A DNA stretch of 64,000 bases, from positions 124,001 to 188,000 of the forward strand of contig CAWINT010000005.1 of the NCBI GenBank assembly GCA_963837515.1, read 5' to 3'. Both the position numbers and the translations under genes were made by a program. Source of the DNA: RYN-230 sp963837515. GTDB lineage: Bacteria; Actinomycetota; Actinomycetes; Streptosporangiales; Streptosporangiaceae. Every line of letters starts with the position of its first letter. Position 1 is the stretch's first letter. The notes below the pieces were generated by a model. That model saw only the letters and a list, made by a program, of their open reading frames with translations, was not told the DNA's origin and made no database searches. Below, piece by piece: positions 58,100-64,000 of the stretch.

Positions 58100-59320
58100 T
58101 CAGTGGCCGCCGCTGGCCGAGGCCGGTGGCGCCGTCTGGCTGCCGGCCAGGGTCTTCATCAGGACCGGGTCCCACGTGGTGCCCTTCTGGGAGAGCTGAG
58201 CCTGGTACATCGGCTGGAGCATGGCGTGGTCGGAGGCGCGGATCTGCTGCCTGCCCTTGGGGGCCAGGAAGCTCCAGCCGTCCAGGGCCTTGATCATCGC
58301 CGGCACGTTGCTGCCCGCACCCGCGGCGATCGCGTGCACCACCATCTGCGCCGCCACGAACCCGTCCGGCGTGAACAGATCGGGCTCGGCGTGATAGCGC
58401 TGTTTCATCTGGGCCGCCAGGAACTGCTCCGGGGCGTTCGAGGAGGCCTGGTAGAAGTACAGCGAGAGGTAGTCGAACTTGGTGCCGGCCGCCCCGTAGA
58501 ACGGGTAGGTGGCGATGTTGGCCAGCCCGGTCACCACCTTCGCGCCGGCGAAATCGCCCTGCTGGTCCAGCGCCTGGGCCAGTGACGCCCCGGTCGTCCC
58601 GGCCCAGGCCAGGAAGATCAGCTTGGGGTGCAGCGCCTTCACCTGCAGCGCCGTAGGGGTGAAGTCCTTGGTGGTGAGCGGCACCAGCACCGGCGTGACC
58701 GTGTCCCCGATGGCACCGAAGACCTTCTTGGCGTCGGTCACATAGGACTGCCCGAACGCGTAGTCCTGGGCCAGCACGACGATCTTCTGGCCCCGGCCGG
58801 CCGTGTCCACGAACGACTTGGCCGCCATGACGTCCTGGTAGGTCTGCCGGCCGGACCGGAAGGTGTACTGGTTCGCGCCGGTGAGCTGGTCCGCGGCCGC
58901 GGGCCCGGAGATGTACAGCACCTGGTTCTGCGCGGCCAGCGGGGCCAGCTGGGTGGCGATGCCCGAGTCGATCGACCCAGCGATGATCTTGTCACCCGCG
59001 CCGGCCAGGCTCTTGAAGTCGGTGACCGCGGTGGTCGCGCTGTCCGCGTCGTCGTCCCAGGTGACCTGCACCGGGTGGCCGCCCACCCGGCCGGTGCCGT
59101 GGGTGGCGTAGTCGAGGCCGATGCTGAAGCCCTGCTGGTACTCCTGCGCGTAAGCGGAGTAGATTCCGGTCTTCTCGTAGACCATGCCGACCTTGACCGG
59201 CCCGGCGCCCGAAGCGCTGGCCCCGCCCGCGGTCCCGGACGATGACCCGCACGCCGCCGCGGTCAGCGCCAGGAGGGCAAGCCCGGCTGACAGCGCTGTC
59301 CGGTGATGGACCCTGCCCAT
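58100..59320 (-). CDS. livK: ABC transporter substrate-binding lipoprotein, LivK-like
   Basis: 406 residues. Signal peptide with lipobox LTAAAC, so Cys24 is lipidated. The mature part is a Peripla_BP_6-type two-lobed binding protein (VKVGMVYEKTGIYSAYAQEYQQGF, VTWDDDADSATTAVTDFKSL, TGANQYTFRSGRQTYQDV). The ligand cannot be read from sequence; the operon's CoA ligase and KAS III-like enzyme suggest a carboxylic acid rather than an amino acid. GGGAGGGG precedes the ATG. First gene of an eight-gene overlapping operon. Confidence 0.9.
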   Translation of the reverse strand: MGRVHHRTALSAGLALLALTAAACGSSSGTAGGASASGAGPVKVGMVYEKTGIYSAYAQEYQQGFSIGLDYATHGTGRVGGHPVQVTWDDDADSATTAVTDFKSLAGAGDKIIAGSIDSGIATQLAPLAAQNQVLYISGPAAADQLTGANQYTFRSGRQTYQDVMAAKSFVDTAGRGQKIVVLAQDYAFGQSYVTDAKKVFGAIGDTVTPVLVPLTTKDFTPTALQVKALHPKLIFLAWAGTTGASLAQALDQQGDFAGAKVVTGLANIATYPFYGAAGTKFDYLSLYFYQASSNAPEQFLAAQMKQRYHAEPDLFTPDGFVAAQMVVHAIAAGAGSNVPAMIKALDGWSFLAPKGRQQIRASDHAMLQPMYQAQLSQKGTTWDPVLMKTLAGSQTAPPASASGGH

Positions 59321-59346
59321 AACCCCTCCCGAGGGTTAAAAATGAG

Positions 59347-59359
59347 AGGTGATTCACCT
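59347..59359. promoter_or_regulatory. Palindrome between livK and the PucR-type regulator
   Basis: AGGTGA-T-TCACCT, a perfect 6-bp dyad, lies 27 bases upstream of livK and 62 upstream of the divergent regulator gene. It is a natural operator candidate for either the regulator or the operon TetR. Confidence 0.5.
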
Positions 59360-59420
59360 ATCGAGAAGGACTGTAGGACTGCACCCCGCACGCGTCAACC
59401 CAGGAACGGAGGCCGCCTGC

Positions 59421-61391
59421 ATGAACCACGACCTGCTGCCCACCGCGACGGCGCGGAGCCGGCAATTCCTGCTGCTGCTGGAGTCGGCTGCGCCGGCCGC
59501 GGAGTTCGAGCGCATCGTCGCCGCAGCCCGGCTGGCCGGCTGCCCGGCCGGCGAGCTGGCCGAGCTGGAGGCGGCCAAGCAGGTGGCCCTGCGGATCCGC
59601 GATGAGCTGGAGCAGCGCCGCCGCCACGAGGCCGAGCTGGCGGCGCTGCTGGAGACGGCCACCGACCTGGCCGGTCTGCATGACCTGGATTCGGTGCTGC
59701 GCGCCCTCGTGCGCCGGGCCCGGCTGCTGCTCGGCACCGACGTCGCCTACCTGACGCTCAACGACCCGGCCGGCGGAGACACGTACATGCGGGTCACGTC
59801 GGGATCGGTGTCGCCGCTGTTCCAGCAGCTCCGGCTCGGGCTGGGGGAGGGTCTCGGCGGCTTGGTCGCGCAGCGGGCGGCCCCGTATGCCACCGCCGAT
59901 TACCTGGCCGACGAGCGGTTCCGGCACACCCACGTCATCGACCGGGGCGTGGTCGAGGAAGGGCTGGTGGCGATCCTCGGCACGCCGCTGCAGCTCGGCT
60001 GCTCGGTGATCGGGGTGCTGTTCGCCGCGGACCGGCGCCCGCGCACGTTCAGCGCGGCGGAGGTCTCGGTGCTCTCGTCGATGGCCGCGCACGCCGCGGT
60101 GGCCATCGACGCGGCGAACCTGCTGGAGGAGACACGGTCGGCGGTCGCCGAGCTGAACGCCGCGAACCAGCTCATCCAGGAGCACAGCGCCGCGGTGGAC
60201 CGGGCGGCGCAGGCCCACCGGCGGTTCACCGAGCTGGTGCTGGCCGGCGGGCAGGCCGGCGACGTCGCCCGGGCGGCCGCCCAGGTACTGGGCCGCGAGG
60301 TGATCATCGTGGACGCCGATGGCGCCGCGGTGGCGGCCAGCGGCCCGGGCCGGCCGGTGGCCGCGGAGTCGGTGAGCGCCGCGCTGGCCCACGTCCGGTC
60401 CGCCGGCCGGGCCGTACCGGCGGGCGACCGCGCCGTACCGGCGGGGGACCTGTGGATCATGCCCGCGGTGGCCGGCACGGAGCACCTGGGCACGGTGGTG
60501 CTGCGGGCCGGCCCGGACCTCCCGGAAAGCGACCGGCTCATCCTTGAGTGGGCCACCACGGTCACCGCGTTGCTCCTGCTGTTGCGCCGCAGCGTGGCCG
60601 AGGCGGAGCAGCGGGTCCGCGGCGAGCTGCTGAGCGACCTGCTCAGCCAGCGCCACCACGACGCCAGCGCGCTGCGGGACCGGGCCCAGCGGCTCGGCGC
60701 CGACCTGGACCGGCAGCATGTCGTTGTCGTGGCCGACGCTGGCCTGGCCCGCTCCCGGGCCCGGCCAGCGGCCGCCCACCTGGCGGCCACCCGGCACGGC
60801 CTGGCGGCCGAGCACGAGGGCTGCACCGTGCTGCTGCTGCCCGGTGGTGACCCGGCCGTCATCGCCCGGGAGGTGGCCAGCTCGCTGGCCACCGCGGCCG
60901 GGCACCCGGTCACGGTGGGCGGCGCTCCCGCCGCCGGGGGGCCGGCCGGCATCGCCGGCGCCTACCGCCAGGCGCGCCGCTGCCTGGACGCGCTGCTGTC
61001 GCTGGGCCGGCGCGGCGACACCGCGACCCTCGGCGACCTCGGCTTCCTGGGCCTGCTGCTGTCCGACCGCAAGGACGTGCCGGGCTTCCTGCAGTCGGTG
61101 ATCGGCCCGCTGCTCCGCTACGACGCCGGCAAGGGCAGCGAGCTGGTCCGGACGCTGGAGGCCTACTACGCGGCGGGCGGCAACCTGACCCGGGCCAAGG
61201 AACTGCTGCACATCCACGTGAACACGGTCACCCAGCGGCTGGACCGGGTCAGCCGCCTGATCGGCGACGGATGGCGAACCGGGGACGGGGCCCTCGAGAC
61301 CCAGCTCGCCATCCGCCTGTACCGGGCCGGGGCCCAGGGCTGGTCCGGCGCCGGCCTGCCTCAGGAGCAGGAGGGCACGATGACGAAGTAG
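59421..61391 (+). CDS. GAF plus PucR-type HTH transcriptional regulator
   Basis: 656 residues. Residues ~75-225 are a GAF domain (DLDSVLRALVRRARLLLGTDVAYLTLND...LGTPLQLGCSVIGVLFAADR), followed by a short coiled coil. The C terminus (~590-645) is a PucR-type HTH (LVRTLEAYYAAGGNLTRAKELLHIHVNTVTQRLDRV). Such proteins sense small molecules and control catabolic genes. ATG 59421 is preceded by GGAGG. Its divergence from the liv operon marks that operon as the likely target. Its 3' end overlaps the esterase gene tail-to-tail by 31 bases. Confidence 0.88.
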   Translation: MNHDLLPTATARSRQFLLLLESAAPAAEFERIVAAARLAGCPAGELAELEAAKQVALRIRDELEQRRRHEAELAALLETATDLAGLHDLDSVLRALVRRARLLLGTDVAYLTLNDPAGGDTYMRVTSGSVSPLFQQLRLGLGEGLGGLVAQRAAPYATADYLADERFRHTHVIDRGVVEEGLVAILGTPLQLGCSVIGVLFAADRRPRTFSAAEVSVLSSMAAHAAVAIDAANLLEETRSAVAELNAANQLIQEHSAAVDRAAQAHRRFTELVLAGGQAGDVARAAAQVLGREVIIVDADGAAVAASGPGRPVAAESVSAALAHVRSAGRAVPAGDRAVPAGDLWIMPAVAGTEHLGTVVLRAGPDLPESDRLILEWATTVTALLLLLRRSVAEAEQRVRGELLSDLLSQRHHDASALRDRAQRLGADLDRQHVVVVADAGLARSRARPAAAHLAATRHGLAAEHEGCTVLLLPGGDPAVIAREVASSLATAAGHPVTVGGAPAAGGPAGIAGAYRQARRCLDALLSLGRRGDTATLGDLGFLGLLLSDRKDVPGFLQSVIGPLLRYDAGKGSELVRTLEAYYAAGGNLTRAKELLHIHVNTVTQRLDRVSRLIGDGWRTGDGALETQLAIRLYRAGAQGWSGAGLPQEQEGTMTK

Positions 61392-62722
61392 CCCGGGCTG
61401 GTCTCCTTCAGGCTGGTTGTGACGGCGAGGCTCCACAGCCCCATGTTCTGGTTCGACCCGTCCGCGTAGGCGTAGCCCAGGCTCATGTGGGCGTAGCCGA
61501 GCACGGTCAGCTCGTAGTTGTTGTTGGTGTAACAGGCCGGGCTGGCCGTGGGGCTGGGCGTCGGGGTGGGGGTCGGTGCCGGGGTGGGGGTCGGTGCCGG
61601 GGTGGGCGTGGTCGTCGGGGTGGGCGTGGTCGTCGGGGTGGGCGTGGTCGTCGGGGTGGGCGTGGTCGTCGGGGTGGGCGTGGGCGTCCCGTCCGCGGCG
61701 GCGTTGAGTCCCCAGAACAGCGCCGTGTAGTAGCTGGAGCAGATGTAGTTCAGGAAGTACGCCCCGGTCTGCCCGCACTGCCCGGTGCCTGAGCCGGGGT
61801 TCACCGCGAGGCCGTGCCCCATGCCCGAGATCAGGTACGTCTCCACGGCCGGGGCACCACCGGGCCCGTCATAGCTGCTCTCGGTGGTCCCGCCGGTCAG
61901 GCTCTGGGTACTGGACGCCGTCTGGCTGATGCCCCACAGGTTCGTCCACTGGTCCATGAGGCCGGTGGCGTTGGCGTCGTTGACGGTGTAGTCGGCCGTC
62001 CCCTGCCAGATGGCCACCTTCGGGTAGGGCCCGCTGTACCCGGGGTCGGCGTTGCGGGCCAGCGCCCCCCACTGGGCCGCGGTGTTGCTGACCGTGCCCT
62101 GCTGGCAGCCGCTCGTGGCGGTGATGCTGGCCGCGCACTGGGCCGGTATCCCGGAGTCGACGGCTCCGCCCGCGAACACGTCCGGGTAGTCGGCCAGCAT
62201 GTCCGCGGTCATCGCACCGCCCGCCGACAGGCCGGTGATGTAGATACGGTGCGCGTCGATGGCGTACGTGGACTCCATGTACTGGATCATCTGCATGATC
62301 GATTCGGCTTCGCCCTGACCACGGCGGTCATCGGACGGCGTGTACCAGTCGAAGCAGTCCTCGATGTTGTTGGACGAGGTCTGCTGCGGGAAGACGATGT
62401 CGAAGCCCCACTGGTCGGCGTACTGGGCCCAGCCCGAGTCGTCGTAGTAGGTGGCCGCGTTCTGGGTGCAGCCGTGCAGCGCCACCACCAGCGCCGCCGG
62501 TGACTGCGGGCTGGTCGGCACGTAGTCGTACATCTGCAGGCCGCCGGGATTGGAGCCGAAGTTCGGTACCTGGGCCAGCGACGCCGAGGCGGCCGCTGCC
62601 GGGGCCGTCGGCCGCGCCGCGAGCACGCCCGCGGCGGCCAGGCTGAGCGCCCCCGCGACCGCGGTTAACCAGGGCCAGCCCCGGGCCAGACGGCCGCGCC
62701 GGGGCGGTGCGCCACGTTCCAT
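61361..62722 (-). CDS. Secreted PHB-depolymerase-family esterase with Thr/Pro linker and small C-terminal domain
   Basis: 453 residues. Signal/anchor segment ~17-45, then an alpha/beta hydrolase of the CE1/PHB depolymerase group. LVVALHGCTQNA forms the oxyanion region, Ser166 in GLSAGG the nucleophile, WQGTADYTV the acid and GMGHGLAV the base. A linker of about 50 residues is (Pro-Thr)-rich. The last ~55 residues (ACYTNNNYELTVLG... to VIVPSCS) form a Cys-containing domain I do not recognise, perhaps polymer binding. Substrates may be extracellular PHB or feruloyl/acetyl esters on plant polysaccharide. PHA genes elsewhere in the window favour the first, the GH54 and GH27 genes the second. Confidence 0.83.
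   Translation of the reverse strand: MERGAPPRRGRLARGWPWLTAVAGALSLAAAGVLAARPTAPAAAASASLAQVPNFGSNPGGLQMYDYVPTSPQSPAALVVALHGCTQNAATYYDDSGWAQYADQWGFDIVFPQQTSSNNIEDCFDWYTPSDDRRGQGEAESIMQMIQYMESTYAIDAHRIYITGLSAGGAMTADMLADYPDVFAGGAVDSGIPAQCAASITATSGCQQGTVSNTAAQWGALARNADPGYSGPYPKVAIWQGTADYTVNDANATGLMDQWTNLWGISQTASSTQSLTGGTTESSYDGPGGAPAVETYLISGMGHGLAVNPGSGTGQCGQTGAYFLNYICSSYYTALFWGLNAAADGTPTPTPTTTPTPTTTPTPTTTPTPTTTPTPAPTPTPAPTPTPTPSPTASPACYTNNNYELTVLGYAHMSLGYAYADGSNQNMGLWSLAVTTSLKETSPGYFVIVPSCS
61552..61690. repeat. 18-bp tandem repeats encoding the esterase linker
   Basis: About four copies of GGGGTGGGCGTGGTCGTC and two of GGGGTGGGGGTCGGTGCC (plus-strand sense) encode the Pro/Thr and Pro/Ala linker repeats on the minus strand. 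The period keeps the frame. Confidence 0.88.
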
Positions 62723-63100
62723 GATCCCTCCTGCTGCAGGTCCGCGCTGGCCGGACCGGGCCTGCTCCCGGCCGGCCTTTTGTTAAGCGAATGTAAAGAC
62801 CGTGGTGAGCGGCGACTATGTGAAACGGCCACATCGCGGGCCATTCACCGATGGGGACGGCGGCCATTGTGCGGGGCGGTTCTGGCGGTGCCGCGGATGC
62901 GGGCTGCGCCGTCCGCCCGGCCAATGGTGGATCAGCCCACAAAAGCCGCGCCGGTCATGGGGCCGGCCGCTATGTGCTTCCCGCCGCGGGCCGTTTAGCG
63001 TTCCTGCCCACGCAGGCTGTTCACCGGCCGGCAACATGCCAGAAACGGACCAGGCCGCCGCGCCGGCGGCCCGGTCGGCGACCAGGGACAAGGGTGGGCC

Positions 63101-64000
63101 ATGAAACCAGGAAGGATCGTGGCGGCCACGGCGGCCACGGCGGCCGCCGGGCTGCTGGCGGCCGGCGCCGCCGGATGCGCCAGCGCCGGGTCAGCGGGCT
63201 CCGCCGGGAGCGCGTCGTCCAGCGGGCCGGTGACCATCGGCGAGTTGACCACGCTGTCCGGCAGCATCGCTGAGCTGGGCCAGAGCGGGCTGCAGGGCGT
63301 GCAGCTGGCCGCGGCCAACCTCAACGCGCATGGGGGAGTGCTCGGCCGGAAGGTCAAGGTGGTCAGCGCGGACGACGCGGCCACGCCGGCCACCGGGGCC
63401 TCCAACGTGCGCTCGATGATCCTCAACGATCACGCCGTGGCCATCTTCGGCCCGGTGTCCAGCGCGGTCGCCGCGGCCGAGGAGCCGCTGGCCGCGCAGT
63501 ACCAGATCCCGGTGTTCTTCCACACCTCCAACGACATCAGCCTGATGGGCAAGGGTTTCACCAGGTACGCGTTCCAGGTGGTGCCCAATACGGTGATGGA
63601 GTCCCGGGCCGCCGCCGACTACCTGGCCAAGCAGGCGGCCGGGAAACGGCTCACGATCGCCACCTTCGCCCCCGACTACAGCTTCGGGCACGACACGGTG
63701 AGCGGATTCCTGCAGGCCCTCAAGGATCTGCACGTGAACTACAAGCTGGTGGCGCAGGAATTCCCGCCGCTCTCGGCGACCAGCATTTCCAGCTACCTGT
63801 CCCGGATCGTGACCGCCAAGCCGCAGTACCTGTTCAACGCGCAGTTCGGCGGGGACCTGGTCACCTTCACCCGGCAGGCGGCCGGGTACGGGCTGTTCAG
63901 CAAGACCAAGGTCATCGCGATGTATGACTCACCCGTGCTGGCCGCGCTGGGAACCGGTGCCCCGGCCGGGGCTGTCGGCTTCGACCGCCTCCCCTTCTGG
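63101..64000 (+). CDS. ABC transporter substrate-binding lipoprotein (LivK-like), 3' truncated by window
   Basis: The first 300 residues are visible and the frame is open at the window end. A signal peptide ends in AAGC (Cys26, a somewhat loose lipobox). The mature part is Peripla_BP_6 type: VTIGELTTLSGSIAELGQSGLQGVQLAAANLNAHGGVLGRKVKVV, FGPVSSAVAAAEEPLAAQYQIPVF and ATFAPDYSFGHDTVSGFLQ. It is only distantly similar to the LivK-like protein at 58100. The upstream gap (62723-63100, 378 bases) has an AT-richer patch near 62780-62800 that may hold the esterase promoter but no gene I can support. Ligand unknown. Confidence 0.88.
   Translation, partial: MKPGRIVAATAATAAAGLLAAGAAGCASAGSAGSAGSASSSGPVTIGELTTLSGSIAELGQSGLQGVQLAAANLNAHGGVLGRKVKVVSADDAATPATGASNVRSMILNDHAVAIFGPVSSAVAAAEEPLAAQYQIPVFFHTSNDISLMGKGFTRYAFQVVPNTVMESRAAADYLAKQAAGKRLTIATFAPDYSFGHDTVSGFLQALKDLHVNYKLVAQEFPPLSATSISSYLSRIVTAKPQYLFNAQFGGDLVTFTRQAAGYGLFSKTKVIAMYDSPVLAALGTGAPAGAVGFDRLPFW

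Overview
The window is about 64 kb of very GC-rich DNA (roughly 70 percent or more by eye). GTG starts are frequent, GTGA/ATGA gene overlaps are common, Shine-Dalgarno sequences are strong, and ORF shadows are dense. Gene families (F420-type LLM oxidoreductase, DUF1876, DUF1918, DUF7144, DUF2079, ribosome-hibernation factor with two C-terminal modules, MCC locus of mycobacterial type) point to an actinomycete, probably filamentous and soil-dwelling. No rRNA, tRNA or marker gene in the window fixes the genus. The left end cuts a GH27 alpha-galactosidase and the right end cuts an ABC-transporter binding protein.

Layout. 1-2241: two secreted plant-polysaccharide hydrolases, each ending in a ricin-type lectin domain. 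2547-3712: STAS protein and 1-Cys peroxiredoxin. 3810-12554: cell-envelope glycan/lipid-carrier group (methyltransferase, GT4, UPF0104-type membrane protein, DUF2079 protein, GT2, GT-C-like protein) plus a small free-standing copy of the soluble tail found on the GT-C-like protein. 12947-19396: polyhydroxyalkanoate (PHA) locus with an intracellular depolymerase divergent from two acyl-CoA ligases, an internally deleted thiolase and PHA synthase. The divergent promoter carries a perfect 14-bp palindrome between its -35 and -10 boxes. 19480-21900: GH65 phosphorylase.

22131-27630 and 42878-51123: two blocks of stress/dormancy genes resembling the DosR (DevR) regulon of Mycobacterium tuberculosis. 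They include a universal stress protein, two CBS-BON proteins, DUF1876 (Rv1738-like), a RafH-type hibernation factor, an Rv2629-like eRF1-fold protein, a GNAT, a SulP transporter (Rv1739c-like), DUF1918, PspA-like and DUF7144 proteins, and an ABC-F ATPase. All three exact GGGAC-N4-GTCCC palindromes I found by eye in the window fall in these two blocks.

27810-37101 (minus strand): a methylcrotonyl-CoA-carboxylase-type operon (MaoC, carboxyltransferase, CitE-like lyase, LLM oxidoreductase, biotin carboxylase/BCCP, frameshifted TetR, acyl-CoA dehydrogenase, CoA ligase). A divergent TetR gene lies upstream, and a palindrome overlaps the predicted operon promoter. 38098-42767: type III polyketide synthase cluster with UbiA prenyltransferase, ICMT-type methyltransferase, FAD oxidoreductase and a divergent O-methyltransferase.

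51276-59320 (minus strand): one overlapping operon, livK-livG-livF-livH-livM-TetR-KAS III-like-CoA ligase, divergent from a GAF/PucR-type regulator. It probably handles uptake and CoA activation of an unknown carboxylic acid. 61361-62722: secreted PHB-depolymerase-family esterase. 63101-64000: start of another binding-protein gene.

Four genes look damaged (thiolase deletion; single frameshifts in a TetR and in the RafH-like gene; a decayed zinc-ribbon ORF). The two clean frameshifts could also be sequencing errors.
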